The notes: generated by a model from the letters alone, not told the origin. A DNA stretch of 64,000 nucleotides from CAVYYW01 sp963772845 (GCA_963772845.1 CAVYYW010000014.1:310001-374000), one strand, 5' to 3'; positions 1-9,040 are shown, numbered from the stretch's first letter. A program made the numbers and translations.

Positions 1-225
1 ATGACAGGGGAAATGACACTCAGGGGCAGAGTGCTTCCTATAGGAGGTCTTAAAGAGAAAACGTTAAGTGCGCACAGAGCTGGCCTTACTACAATTATTA
101 TTCCAAAGGATAATGAAAGAGACCTTGAAGATATTCCTAAAAGCATAAGGGAAGATCTCACCTTTATTCCGGTGTCTCATTTGGATGAGGTTCTGAAGCA
201 TGCACTAAAGGACGTGAGGTCATGA
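1..225 (+). CDS. lonA: ATP-dependent protease Lon, C-terminal fragment
   Basis: This is the 3' end of lonA; the reading frame is open at base 1 and the gene continues off the left edge. Lon is a cytoplasmic AAA+ serine protease that unfolds and degrades misfolded and regulatory proteins. The visible part is the end of the protease domain: GGLKEKTLSAHRAG carries the catalytic lysine of the Ser-Lys dyad, and the catalytic serine lies upstream outside the window. The tail matches the normal Lon C-terminus. The stop overlaps the start of engB by 4 nt, as in the Bacillus lonA-ysxC pair. The ATG at base 1 is internal, not the true start. Confidence 0.95.
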   Translation: MTGEMTLRGRVLPIGGLKEKTLSAHRAGLTTIIIPKDNERDLEDIPKSIREDLTFIPVSHLDEVLKHALKDVRS

Positions 226-812
226 TAAAGATAAAAACTGCTGATTATATCATCAGTGCCGTCAGCCCTGCTCAATACCCAGGTGGAGGCTATCCGGAAA
301 TTGCCCTCGCCGGCCGTTCGAATGTAGGGAAATCCTCCTTAATTAATACGCTGTGTAATCGGAAAAACCTTGCTAGAACATCACAGCGTCCAGGAAAAAC
401 ACAAACGCTCAATTATTATAATATTAATGATGCTTTTTATATGGTGGATGTGCCAGGATACGGCTATGCGAAGGTTTCTAAAAGTGAAAAAGAGGCATGG
501 GGAAAAATGCTGGAAACGTATTTTACAGAAAATAAATTTGTAAAAGCGGTTGTTCAGATTGTGGACCTTCGCCACGCACCTTCGAAGGAAGATGTTCAAA
601 TGTATGAGTTTTTGAAGTTTTATGAACGGCCTGTCATTGTGGTCGCGACAAAAGCAGATAAAATTTCAAAAGGCAAATACGAAAAACATAAGAAAGTGGT
701 TAAGCAAACGTTAAATATGGATCCTAATGATCCCTTGCTTGCATTTTCATCCTTCTCAGGTTATGGGAAGGATAACGTATGGAAAACAATTGAAGCCTAT
801 TTGAAGGCATAA
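222..812 (+). CDS. engB: Ribosome biogenesis GTPase EngB/YsxC
   Basis: This is an essential TRAFAC-class GTPase that acts in late assembly of the 50S subunit. In the 196 aa the G1 motif GRSNVGKSS, the G3 motif DVPGYG and the G4 motif TKADK are all visible, in the right order and spacing. Length is normal for the family. The start overlaps the lonA stop (ATGA), which suggests translational coupling. It is followed directly by a strong terminator, so lonA-engB ends here. In B. subtilis hemA lies close downstream; here an amino-acid transporter and a repeat are inserted between them. Confidence 0.96.
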   Translation: MIKIKTADYIISAVSPAQYPGGGYPEIALAGRSNVGKSSLINTLCNRKNLARTSQRPGKTQTLNYYNINDAFYMVDVPGYGYAKVSKSEKEAWGKMLETYFTENKFVKAVVQIVDLRHAPSKEDVQMYEFLKFYERPVIVVATKADKISKGKYEKHKKVVKQTLNMDPNDPLLAFSSFSGYGKDNVWKTIEAYLKA

Positions 813-836
813 AAAACTGAAAGCCTTATAACTAAG

Positions 837-884
837 CGGCCTTTCCTCTATATCTTATAGGGGAAAGGCCGTTTCGTCGTTTTT
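837..884 (+). terminator. Rho-independent terminator after engB
   Basis: A 15-bp stem with one G-T pair (837-851 with 857-871) and a 5-nt loop is followed by a T-rich tract. It closes the lonA-engB unit. Confidence 0.85.
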
Positions 885-987
885 GATTCTAATGTATCTT
901 TAAAATCCGCTGTTATTGGCTTAGCCAATCTTCCTTAAGGAGGCCTACCGGTGCTTGGACCCTCGATGTAAAATATGGTTGTTAAAA

Positions 988-1100
988 TGTGTTTCGGGCA
1001 CGCGCTTTCCGTGGGCAACGCTTCAGTCTCCTCGAAAGAAGACCACTTCCTGCGGGGTCTTCAGCTGTTGCTTTTCCCACTGGGCTTGACTTAACATCTT
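988..1100. repeat. Dispersed intergenic repeat, copy A (GCGCTTTCCGTGGGC type)
   Basis: This G+C-rich block lies in a 590-bp gene-free gap. It contains GCGCTTTCCGTGGGCAACG and a short hairpin (GAAGACC paired with GGTCTTC). Related wording (CTCGCTTTCCGCGGGCACGG) recurs near 12.1 kb, so it belongs to a repeat family. A 68-codon frame (989-1195) crosses it but has no Shine-Dalgarno sequence and no protein-like composition. The rest of the gap (1100-1395) is A+T-rich and I see nothing specific in it. Confidence 0.55.
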
Positions 1101-1396
1101 TGAACCCACTTCGCACGATGAAAATGCAACACAATACATTAAAAGCGAGCACCTGGAGCGGAAATCAACAACACGTAAAATCAAAAATTGATTGAATAAG
1201 AAGCAAGAAATGCTTTTTTGCTTATCGCCAAATTTAATAGTGCTTTTTGGTACAGGTATATGAGCATAAGAGCGTGATTAATTGAGGAAAGCCTTGTTAA
1301 AAAGACTATAAAAGGGGATATATGGCTCTAAAAGAGATATAAGGGTTTAAAGAGCAAATATAGAGGGAAATATCATCATACGTCTGAGGGATTGGT

Positions 1397-1425
1397 TTGA
1401 TCTAAAATTTCAGATTTGTTAGAAT
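1397..1425 (+). promoter_or_regulatory. Probable sigma-A promoter of the amino-acid ABC operon
   Basis: TTGATC and TAGAAT are separated by 17 bp, about 50 bp before the binding-protein start. No T-box or known riboswitch signature is visible in the leader. Confidence 0.45.
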
Positions 1426-1474
1426 TATGACAGGTGTATGAAGCACTTAACAAAAAAGGGGATGATGTTACAAG

Positions 1475-2284
1475 ATGAAGAAAAAAATGATGGTAATGAT
1501 TTCAGCGTGTATGATGCTCGTATTTGTTTTAGCAGGATGCGGCTCTGATTCAGGAAGTTCCTCAAAGGCTTCTAAAAAGTATGACCTCGTAAACCCTGGA
1601 GAATTTACATTTGCCTCCTCCGGTGAATTCAAACCCTTCAGCTATCCCGATCCGAAAGATCCGACAAAAATGACCGGATTTGATATTGCTGTTGGTAAAG
1701 CGATCGCAAAAAAACTTGGATTAAAACCGCATCCTGTTAAATACAAATTTGCAAGTATTGTCGCCGGTATTGAAAGCGGCAGGTTCGATGCAGCAGTGGC
1801 GAGCCATACAATTACTGCAGATCGTAAAAAGCACGTAAACTTCAGTATTCCTTACTACTACTCAGGCCCTCAAATCTATACAAGAAAAGACAGCTCCATT
1901 AAAACGAAAGAAGATTTAAAAGGAAAAGAAATTGCTGTTTCCAAAGGATCAACTTATGCAGATGCCGCTAAGGAGTATACGTCAAATATCAGAACATATG
2001 ATAGCGACGTTACAGCTCTTGAAGCACTCTCTAAAGGGAAGCATGATGCTGTACTGACTGATGCTGTAACCGGTCAGCTTGCAATCAAAGAAGGCTTTAA
2101 CATTGTTGGGCAGGCAAAACTGGGAACAAGTGAACAGGCAGTGGCTGTGTCCAAGAAAAAAGATAAGTTGCGGAAAGATATTGATAAAGCGATTAAAGAT
2201 CTGAGGAAATCAGGAAAATTAGCTGAAATAAGCAAAAAATATATTGGGTCAGACATCACCCAGCCGCCAGCAAATTCTAAATAA
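1475..2284 (+). CDS. Polar amino-acid ABC transporter, substrate-binding lipoprotein
   Basis: This 269-aa extracytoplasmic binding protein belongs to solute-binding family 3 (amino acids). Residues 1-22 form a lipoprotein signal peptide ending in the lipobox LAGC, so the cysteine should be lipidated and anchored outside the membrane. A Ser-rich linker follows, then the two-lobed domain with family-typical stretches such as MTGFDIAVGKAIAKKLG and GIESGRFDAAVASHTIT. It is the first gene of a three-gene operon with a permease and an ATPase. The substrate cannot be fixed from sequence; cystine, glutamine and arginine systems of similar size are all possible. Confidence 0.88.
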   Translation: MKKKMMVMISACMMLVFVLAGCGSDSGSSSKASKKYDLVNPGEFTFASSGEFKPFSYPDPKDPTKMTGFDIAVGKAIAKKLGLKPHPVKYKFASIVAGIESGRFDAAVASHTITADRKKHVNFSIPYYYSGPQIYTRKDSSIKTKEDLKGKEIAVSKGSTYADAAKEYTSNIRTYDSDVTALEALSKGKHDAVLTDAVTGQLAIKEGFNIVGQAKLGTSEQAVAVSKKKDKLRKDIDKAIKDLRKSGKLAEISKKYIGSDITQPPANSK

Positions 2285-2327
2285 TAACGACCACGATTCT
2301 ATTAAATTATAAAAGGGGCGGTTGTCA

Positions 2328-2978
2328 TTGCATTTTCTCCAAGCGTTTTTTCAATCTTATCCAATATTCCTAAAAGCAATGGTTGTGACACTTGAACTGA
2401 CCGTCGTATCCATATTAATAGCAATTTTTATTGGATTGTTTTTCGCTTTAATGAAGCTTTCCGGCATTAAACCGCTGGAATGGATTTCTAATCTTTATAT
2501 CTATCTAGTCAGAGGGACCCCATTAATCGTTCAGATTTTCATTCTGTTTTTCGGTATAACAAAACTGATACAAGTTGACGCGTTTTGGGCAGCAAGCCTT
2601 GCGCTTGCGTTTCATAATGGCGCTTATATTGCTGAGATATTCAGAGGGACGATTCAGTCTATTGACAAGGGTCAAATGGAAGCTGGCCGTTCACTTGGCA
2701 TGAGCAGCTCACTGACAATGAGACGGATTATATTGCCGCAGGCTCTTCGCCGGGCTCTTCCGCCTCTCGGGAATCAGTTTATTATCGGGCTTAAGGACTC
2801 TTCTCTCGCAGCGTTTATCAGTATGAATGAATTATTTAATATTGCAACCACATTGGGATCTGCGCATTTCGATACACTCACATACCTTATGATTGTTGCT
2901 GTTTATTACTTAATACTTGTTCTCCTTTTAACATTCATTGTTAATTTAATTGAGAAAAAACTGAGTGTGAGTGATTGA
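2328..2978 (+). CDS. Polar amino-acid ABC transporter, permease (HisM/GlnP type)
   Basis: This integral membrane subunit of about 216 aa has around five hydrophobic helices. It carries the EAA loop that docks the ATPase, here with GQMEAGRSLGMSSSLTMRRI. The frame opens at a TTG at 2322, but the Shine-Dalgarno AGGGGCGG would then be almost adjacent; the in-frame TTG at 2328 gives about 7 nt of spacing and is preferred. A single permease gene implies a homodimeric channel. It sits between the binding protein and the ATPase, and the next gene starts 14 nt downstream. Confidence 0.88.
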   Translation: MHFLQAFFQSYPIFLKAMVVTLELTVVSILIAIFIGLFFALMKLSGIKPLEWISNLYIYLVRGTPLIVQIFILFFGITKLIQVDAFWAASLALAFHNGAYIAEIFRGTIQSIDKGQMEAGRSLGMSSSLTMRRIILPQALRRALPPLGNQFIIGLKDSSLAAFISMNELFNIATTLGSAHFDTLTYLMIVAVYYLILVLLLTFIVNLIEKKLSVSD

Positions 2979-2992
2979 AGAGGGGGATGAAC

Positions 2993-3730
2993 ATGGAAAA
3001 AAAAGAAATGATTAAAGTCGAGATGCTGAATAAATCGTTTGGCGATCTCCATGTCCTTAAAGATGTTAATATGACTGTAAGAGAGAGTGACGTTGTTGTT
3101 TTAATCGGGGCAAGCGGTTCTGGTAAAAGCACCTTTCTAAGGTGCCTGAATTTCCTTGAATTAAAGAACAGCGGCTCCATTATTGTCGAGGGTGAAAAAA
3201 TTGAAAAGAAAACACACGATTTAAATGAAATCCGTCAAAGAGTGGGAATGGTTTTTCAGCATTTTAACCTTTTCCCTCATAAAACGGTTCTAGAAAATGT
3301 CATGGAAGCACCTTTAAAGGTGAAAAAAACGAATAAAGAAACAGCTAGAAAAGATGCTGTTCAACTTCTTGAAAAGGTCGGTCTTGGTGACAAATTGGAT
3401 GTTTACCCATCCAAATTATCAGGCGGTCAAAAACAACGGGTTGCTATCGCAAGATCATTGGCAATGAAACCGGATATTATGCTGTTTGATGAACCGACCT
3501 CTGCGCTTGACCCTGAGCTTGTTGGTGAAGTTTTGGCTACTATGAAGGAACTGGCCAAAGAGGGCATGACGATGGTCGTGGTGACCCATGAAATGGGGTT
3601 TGCCAAAGAAGTAGCAGACTGGGCTGTATATATGCATGAAGGAAGAATTGTTGAAAGCGGCAGTCCGGAAGAATTATTCACCTCACCGAAAGAAGAAAGA
3701 ACAAAAGATTTTCTGAATTCAATTCTGTAA
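2993..3730 (+). CDS. Polar amino-acid ABC transporter, ATP-binding protein (GlnQ family)
   Basis: This 245-aa cytoplasmic ATPase energises the permease encoded just upstream. The Walker A motif GASGSGKST, the Q-loop in GMVFQHFNLFPH, the signature LSGGQKQR, the Walker B IMLFDEPTSALDPE and the H-loop VVVTHEM are all present. The frame opens earlier, at 2975, but the AGAGGGGG ribosome site at 2979 places the start at ATG 2993. A terminator follows at 3787. The operon is absent from this position in B. subtilis, so it is either an insertion or a rearranged glnQHMP-like unit. Confidence 0.92.
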   Translation: MEKKEMIKVEMLNKSFGDLHVLKDVNMTVRESDVVVLIGASGSGKSTFLRCLNFLELKNSGSIIVEGEKIEKKTHDLNEIRQRVGMVFQHFNLFPHKTVLENVMEAPLKVKKTNKETARKDAVQLLEKVGLGDKLDVYPSKLSGGQKQRVAIARSLAMKPDIMLFDEPTSALDPELVGEVLATMKELAKEGMTMVVVTHEMGFAKEVADWAVYMHEGRIVESGSPEELFTSPKEERTKDFLNSIL

Positions 3731-3786
3731 AGATAAATGATTTACAGGTTTGGTCATTTATTGTGAAAACTGAACATAATTAATAG

Positions 3787-3839
3787 AAAAACATTCTTTT
3801 AAGCGAAACTGAGCCTCTCAGTCGCAAAAGGATGTTTTT
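3787..3839 (+). terminator. Terminator after the amino-acid ABC operon
   Basis: A long imperfect stem has AAAAACATTCTTTT at its base, an inner AACTGAG/CTCAGT pairing and a T5 tail. Confidence 0.75.
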
Positions 3840-3920
3840 CTGTTGTAGAATAAAAAAGTGAGTTTCAGCATAGCGTCATTGAGTTTTCACATATTACACA
3901 AGTGCGCTGAAACAGGTATG

Positions 3921-3935
3921 TTATAATAATGTTGG
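3921..3935 (+). promoter_or_regulatory. hemA -10 region with possible PerR half-site
   Basis: TATAAT at 3922-3927 is a good -10 box about 90 bp before hemA; the -35 is weak. The same bases form TTATAATAATGTTGG. Its left half equals the PerR box half-site TTATAAT, but the right half is poor. B. subtilis hemA is PerR-controlled, which makes the overlap suggestive only. Confidence 0.35.
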
Positions 3936-4013
3936 ATATTGAGAACGGATCTTGGACAGCAAGTGCTGCTCCGCTGAATGATAAGTCCGTTATGATGACG
4001 GGGGGAACAAAAC

Positions 4014-5372
4014 ATGCATATATTAGCCGTTGGATTAAATCATCATACGGCCCCTGTAAATATTAGAGAAAAATTTGCTTTTGAAAATGAAGCGTTGCCG
4101 GAAGCTTTAAGAATGCTCCGCGAATCTAAAAGCATTTTTGAATGTGCAATTATTTCCACCTGTAACCGGATTGAACTTTATGTAGCGACGGATCAGCTTC
4201 ACACCGGACGCCATTACACGAAAGACTTTTTGTCCAAATGGTTTGATCTGGCTCCGGAGGCATTTGCACCTTACTTATTTATAAAGGAAAATAATGAAGC
4301 GATAAAGCACCTGTTTAAAGTGACATGCGGTTTAGACTCGATGGTGCTAGGGGAAACACAAATTCTCGGCCAGGTGCGAGACAGTTTTAAACTTGCACAG
4401 CAGGCAGGAACCACAGGAACACTGTTTAATGAACTTTTTAAAGAAGCTGTAACATTAGGAAAACGTGCCCATGCAGAAACAGAAATTAATGATAATCCTG
4501 TGTCGACAAGCTATGCTGCTGTCGAGTTAGCCAAACAGATTTTTGGGAGCTTTCATGATAAACATATCTTAATCATGGGAGCCGGGAAGATGAGTGAGCT
4601 GACGGCCAGACATTTAACATCTCATGGTGCGGCAAAAATATCAGTGATGAACCGGACAATAGAGAAAGCGGCTCAGCTTGCTTCACAATTTCACGGTGAA
4701 GGCGTTACTTTCGACGAGAAAGAAGCAAGTCTTGAACAAGCGGATATTATCATCAGTTCAACGGGTTCAAAGGATTATATTCTCCAGTATAATGACGTTT
4801 TAAAATCTTCTAGAAAGAGAAAAGGACGTCCTCTATTTATCGTTGATATTGCTGTACCAAGGGACATTGATCCTGAGGTTCATGACATAGATGGCGTCTT
4901 TCTTTATGATATTGACGACCTTGAGGGTATTGTTCACGCGAATCTTGAAGAAAGAAAAGGCGCTGCACAGGTAATTGAAGGAATGATTACAACACAGCTT
5001 GCAGCTTTTCAGCAATGGCTCGATATGCTAGGAGTTGTTCCTGTGATGAATGCATTACGCCAAAAATCCTTAAGAATTCAGGCAGAAACGATGCAGAGCT
5101 TAGAAAGAAAGCTTCCGCAACTTTCGGATCGAGAAAAGAAGGTGCTTAGTAAGCATACAAAAAGTATCGTTAATCAGATGCTAAGAGAGCCGATTCAAAA
5201 AATGAAAGAGATGGCAGGCAACCCTGATCGTGATCAGATGCTCGAGCTATTTACCGACATTTTTGGAATAGAGGAAGAGCTTGCGATTGAAACATCAAAA
5301 GCCCGTCAAAAAATAGCGAATGATAATCCTTCAGAGGTGCAAAACCATTCACCTTTAAACGTTTTTTCCTGA
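4014..5372 (+). CDS. hemA: Glutamyl-tRNA reductase
   Basis: This enzyme reduces glutamyl-tRNA(Glu) to glutamate-1-semialdehyde with NADPH, the committed step of the C5 route to haem. The 452-aa protein starts MHILAVGLNHHTAP and carries the catalytic-cysteine motif STCNRIELY near residue 50. LGETQILGQVR follows, then the NADPH-binding fold around HILIMGAGKMS (about 180-190) and a C-terminal dimerisation helix region. A GGGGGG ribosome site precedes ATG 4014. It heads the hemAXCDBL operon. Length is normal; the last 20 residues are polar and poorly conserved. Confidence 0.97.
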   Translation: MHILAVGLNHHTAPVNIREKFAFENEALPEALRMLRESKSIFECAIISTCNRIELYVATDQLHTGRHYTKDFLSKWFDLAPEAFAPYLFIKENNEAIKHLFKVTCGLDSMVLGETQILGQVRDSFKLAQQAGTTGTLFNELFKEAVTLGKRAHAETEINDNPVSTSYAAVELAKQIFGSFHDKHILIMGAGKMSELTARHLTSHGAAKISVMNRTIEKAAQLASQFHGEGVTFDEKEASLEQADIIISSTGSKDYILQYNDVLKSSRKRKGRPLFIVDIAVPRDIDPEVHDIDGVFLYDIDDLEGIVHANLEERKGAAQVIEGMITTQLAAFQQWLDMLGVVPVMNALRQKSLRIQAETMQSLERKLPQLSDREKKVLSKHTKSIVNQMLREPIQKMKEMAGNPDRDQMLELFTDIFGIEEELAIETSKARQKIANDNPSEVQNHSPLNVFS

Positions 5373-5458
5373 AGATAAGCAGCCGAAAGCTGGCGGTAAT
5401 TAACACATTTATACAATTTTAATCTGACAGGGCCTCTCTAATAAGAAGGGCAGGCGGA

Positions 5459-6283
5459 ATGATGACTCTGCATATTCTGAACGATGTAACGATCAGCCTT
5501 TACGCTTTATGTATTTGCGGCTATTTTATAGATTTTCTTGAAAACAACCGGAAGGTCAAGCGTATGGCCTTCTGGTTGCTTTCTATTGTCTGGATTCTAC
5601 AGCTGGCTCTTTTCTTTTTTAAAGGGCTAAGAACAGATGAATTCCCGGTGGTAACGACGACAGAAGGCTTGTTTTTGCTTTCGTGGCTGATCGTCACACT
5701 ATCATTGTTGATGAACAGGCTGCTAAAGCTGGATCTCATCGTTTTTTTCAGTAATTTAATCGGTTTTATGCTAATGACCATCAGCTTGTTCAGTCCGGCG
5801 TCTTCTGCGGAAACACTCCAGTTGAAAGGCAGTATGACTTCTGATCTTTTAATTATTCATATTTCGATGGCTCTGATCGCTTATGCGTTATTTACGCTCT
5901 CCTTTATTTTGAGCATGATGTATTCATTGGAATATCGTATGTTGAAACAAAAAAAATGGAGCACCCGGCTTGTTCGGATGGGGAGTTTATCCAAGATTGA
6001 ACGTTATGCTGGAATCAGTGTTCTTGTTGGCGTACCGCTGCTGTTGACCAGCCTACTGCTGGGTGTATACAGAGCATATGTGGCCCTCCCTGATTTTCAT
6101 TTTTTTGATCCGAAAGTTATGCTGTCCTTTGTCGTACTTATTATTTACAGCTGCTATATATACATGAGGTTTGTCAAGCATGTCTACGGCAGAGCATTAT
6201 CTTTTTATAATGTTATTGGCTTTTTACTCCTTATCATAAATGTGTTTTTATCCAAAGAGGTGACTAATTTTCATTTATGGTAG
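5459..6283 (+). CDS. hemX: HemX, CcsA-like membrane regulator of HemA level
   Basis: This 274-aa membrane protein has about eight hydrophobic helices and belongs to the CcsA/HemX cytochrome c assembly-like family. In B. subtilis HemX lowers the cellular concentration of HemA. Hydrophobic segments run almost continuously from residue 5 to the C-terminus, with short charged loops. A double ATG at 5459/5462 leaves the exact start open by one codon. The position between hemA and hemC is the standard one in Bacillales. No catalytic motif can be assigned. Confidence 0.88.
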   Translation: MMTLHILNDVTISLYALCICGYFIDFLENNRKVKRMAFWLLSIVWILQLALFFFKGLRTDEFPVVTTTEGLFLLSWLIVTLSLLMNRLLKLDLIVFFSNLIGFMLMTISLFSPASSAETLQLKGSMTSDLLIIHISMALIAYALFTLSFILSMMYSLEYRMLKQKKWSTRLVRMGSLSKIERYAGISVLVGVPLLLTSLLLGVYRAYVALPDFHFFDPKVMLSFVVLIIYSCYIYMRFVKHVYGRALSFYNVIGFLLLIINVFLSKEVTNFHLW

Positions 6284-6348
6284 CTCTGCTGTTAATATTG
6301 TAGGTGAAAACCGCTGACCTGATATTGAGAATGGAAGTAGGGATATGA

Positions 6349-7272
6349 ATGAAGAAATTAACTGTAGGATCCAGAAAAAGTAATCTGGCAATAACCCAGA
6401 CAAATTGGGTGATAGACAAACTGAAGGAAGCTCATCCAGAACTTGAGTTCCAACTGAAACATATTGTGACAAAAGGCGATAAAATATTAGATGTCACACT
6501 TTCTAAAGTAGGCGGAAAAGGTCTTTTTGTTAAAGAAATAGAACAGGCGCTGCTGGACGGAGACATTGATTTTGCTGTACACAGCATGAAGGATATGCCT
6601 TCAGAGCTCCCACCGGGTTTAATGATCGCCTGTGTTCCGGTCAGAGAAGATTTACGGGACGCTTATATTGCCAAAGATCATATTCCTTTCAGTGAATTAA
6701 AGGAAGGCGCTACGATTGGAACGAGTAGTTTGAGGCGTGCTGCGCAACTCCTTAAAGCAAGACCTGATATTCATATAGAGCCGATACGAGGAAATATAGA
6801 AACCCGTTTGAAAAAGCTTGAAGAGGGTCCTTTTGATGCAATCATTCTCGCTGCTGCAGGATTAAAAAGAATGGGCTGGTCGGATGATATCGTTACAGCT
6901 TACCTACCTACGGATGTGTCCCTGCCAGCGGTTGGACAGGGAGCATTAGCCATTGAATGCAGAGAAGATAACGAGAAGCTTCGTGACTGTTTGCAAGCCA
7001 TTCATGATGAAACAACATCGCAAACCGTCCTCGCAGAACGCGTTTTTTTGAAAGAGCTGAATGGAAGCTGTCAGGTACCCATTGCCGGTTTGTCGGAGAA
7101 GCTAGAAGATGGCTACCGTTTAACTGGACTGGTTGGAGCTGTGGACGGCAGTCTCCTGCTACAGGAAACAGGAGAGGGACACGATCCGGTGCTGTTAGGT
7201 CAGGACGTCGCAAATAAGCTCTTAAAGAGAGGTGCGAAAGAGATTCTGGATCAAGCTCGAGATCTTTCTTAA
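6349..7272 (+). CDS. hemC: Hydroxymethylbilane synthase (porphobilinogen deaminase)
   Basis: This cytoplasmic enzyme polymerises four porphobilinogens into hydroxymethylbilane. The 307 aa begin MKKLTVGSRKSNLAITQT, the family N-terminus. The active-site aspartate lies in FAVHSMKDMPSELP, and the substrate-binding arginines in GTSSLRRAAQL and IRGNIETRL. The cysteine that carries the dipyrromethane cofactor is in ELNGSCQVPIAG. hemD follows after 15 nt. Confidence 0.97.
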   Translation: MKKLTVGSRKSNLAITQTNWVIDKLKEAHPELEFQLKHIVTKGDKILDVTLSKVGGKGLFVKEIEQALLDGDIDFAVHSMKDMPSELPPGLMIACVPVREDLRDAYIAKDHIPFSELKEGATIGTSSLRRAAQLLKARPDIHIEPIRGNIETRLKKLEEGPFDAIILAAAGLKRMGWSDDIVTAYLPTDVSLPAVGQGALAIECREDNEKLRDCLQAIHDETTSQTVLAERVFLKELNGSCQVPIAGLSEKLEDGYRLTGLVGAVDGSLLLQETGEGHDPVLLGQDVANKLLKRGAKEILDQARDLS

Positions 7273-7287
7273 GAGGGAGATAAAGCA

Positions 7288-8070
7288 ATGTCTGCACTCA
7301 GCGGTAAAATAATTGGGATTACTCGACCAGAGAAGCAATCACGCCGATTTGCGGAAATGATCAAGGAGCAGGATGGAAATTCTCTATCCTGCCCGTTATT
7401 AAAAATCCAGCCTCTTACTTTTTCTCCGGAAAAAGCGGCAAGGCTAGTTAAGGATGCAGAGCAAGCAGACTGGGTTGTATTTACAAGTAAAAATGCAGCA
7501 AAATATCTTCTTGAACGCCTTGAGGATATAGAGATGCTCGGTGAAAAAAAAGTAGCGGCAGTTGGAAAGAAAACGGCACAATACCTTGAGACCCATAATG
7601 TTGCTGTTCATATGCATCCGGAAATATATACGGCTGACGATTTGGCAGAAATGCTGATCGCACGCTCCTTTAGCGGAATGCGTGTTTTTTTGCCTGAAGG
7701 AAACCTTGCTAGACCAAAGCTTAAGCAACGTTTGCGTCAAGCAGGAGCACGCGTTATGGATTGGACGATTTATGAAACAGTTGCGGATCAAGCCGGTCAA
7801 AAAATGCTTACCAATATCCTTTTAAGAGGAGACATGGACGTCATTACGTTTTTCAGTCCTTCTTCAGTCGTATTTTTTGATCAATGCGTCAAGCAAAGGG
7901 GTGCTTCATTCAGCAACCTCCTGCCTATTATAGCTTGTATCGGAAAGGTGACTGCTGAAAAAGCCGAATCTCTTGGGTATCAGGTTAAAATAATGCCTGA
8001 AGAATTCACCAGTGAAGCATTGCTTTTGGCAATCAAAGATTATTTCGAGGAGGAAGAGTCACATGAATAA
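7288..8070 (+). CDS. hemD: Uroporphyrinogen-III synthase
   Basis: This 260-aa enzyme cyclises and inverts ring D of hydroxymethylbilane. The family is poorly conserved, but GKIIGITRPEKQSRRFAEMI at the start, WVVFTSKNAAKYLLERL and the C-terminal IACIGKVTAEKAESLGY are typical. Position between hemC and hemB supports the call. The last 8 nt overlap the start of hemB, indicating coupling. Confidence 0.92.
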   Translation: MSALSGKIIGITRPEKQSRRFAEMIKEQDGNSLSCPLLKIQPLTFSPEKAARLVKDAEQADWVVFTSKNAAKYLLERLEDIEMLGEKKVAAVGKKTAQYLETHNVAVHMHPEIYTADDLAEMLIARSFSGMRVFLPEGNLARPKLKQRLRQAGARVMDWTIYETVADQAGQKMLTNILLRGDMDVITFFSPSSVVFFDQCVKQRGASFSNLLPIIACIGKVTAEKAESLGYQVKIMPEEFTSEALLLAIKDYFEEEESHE

Positions 8071-9040
8071 AGATTTCGCACGGCATCGTCGTCTCCGCCG
8101 TTCTGAGACAATGAGGAAAATGGTGAGAGAAACACATTTGCATGAGACAGATTTTATCTATCCGATCTTTGTTGTAGAAGGATCTGATAAAAAAGAAGAA
8201 ATCCCTTCCATGCCTGGAATTTATCAATTATCCATGGATCGTTTAGGGGACGAATTGAAAGACGTTTCAGATCTCGGTATACCTGGTGTCATGTTTTTTG
8301 GGGTTCCTGAAAATAAAGATCCTGTTGGAACAGGTGCCTACCATGATCACGGTATCGTTCAGGAAGCCACCCGACTTAGCAAAGAACATTTTCCAGATCT
8401 GATGGTCATTGCGGATACCTGTTTATGTGAATATACGGATCATGGTCATTGCGGAGTGATTCTAGACGGCGATGTGGATAATGATGAAAGTTTGCTTTTG
8501 TTAGCAAAAACGGCTGTTTCGCAAGCAAAAGCTGGCGCTGATATAATTGCTCCTTCTAATATGATGGATGGATTTGTGGCGGTGATCAGGGGTGCTCTAG
8601 ATGAAGCTGGTTATTCTCATATCCCTGTTATGTCATATGCAGTGAAATATGCTTCCGCCTTTTATGGCCCATTTAGAGATGCTGCAGGGAGCACGCCTCA
8701 GTTCGGTGATCGCAAAACCTATCAGATGGATCCGGCTAACCGTCTTGAAGCATTGAGAGAAGCGGCCAGTGATTTTGAAGAAGGCGCAGATTTTCTTATT
8801 GTCAAACCAGCGCTCTCCTATTTGGATATCATTCGTGATGTTAAGGATCGTTTTGATTTACCGGTCGTTGCCTATAATGTCAGCGGTGAGTATGCAATGA
8901 TAAAGGCCGCTGCACAAAATGGCTGGCTGGATGAACAAAGAGTTATTATGGAAAAGCTTACGAGCATGAAACGTGCAGGTGCAGATATAATTATTACTTA
9001 CCATGCAAAAGAGGCAGCACGGTGGCTCCAAAATAAATAA
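8063..9040 (+). CDS. hemB: Delta-aminolevulinic acid dehydratase (porphobilinogen synthase)
   Basis: This enzyme condenses two 5-aminolevulinates into porphobilinogen. The 325 aa contain the metal-site cysteines in ADTCLCEYTDHGHCGV, which indicates the zinc-dependent type. Schiff-base lysines lie in MSYAVKYASAFYGPFRDA and DFLIVKPALSYLDII. The frame opens further upstream, but the start is ATG 8063 (MNKDFARHRRLRR) because it is preceded by GAGGAGGAAG and matches the family N-terminus. It overlaps hemD by 8 nt. Confidence 0.97.
   Translation: MNKDFARHRRLRRSETMRKMVRETHLHETDFIYPIFVVEGSDKKEEIPSMPGIYQLSMDRLGDELKDVSDLGIPGVMFFGVPENKDPVGTGAYHDHGIVQEATRLSKEHFPDLMVIADTCLCEYTDHGHCGVILDGDVDNDESLLLLAKTAVSQAKAGADIIAPSNMMDGFVAVIRGALDEAGYSHIPVMSYAVKYASAFYGPFRDAAGSTPQFGDRKTYQMDPANRLEALREAASDFEEGADFLIVKPALSYLDIIRDVKDRFDLPVVAYNVSGEYAMIKAAAQNGWLDEQRVIMEKLTSMKRAGADIIITYHAKEAARWLQNK

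Noticed and set aside
989..1195. 68-codon plus-strand frame in the engB-transporter gap
   Set aside because: No ribosome site, composition of a G+C-rich repeat, and related repeat sequence occurs at 12.1 kb.
1200..1395. Possible riboswitch or T-box before the amino-acid ABC operon
   Set aside because: No GGTGG T-box core, no terminator with T-tract and no known aptamer core could be found.
6908..7297. 129-codon minus-strand frame opposite hemC
   Set aside because: Fully inside a well-conserved hemC; no ribosome site and no domain.
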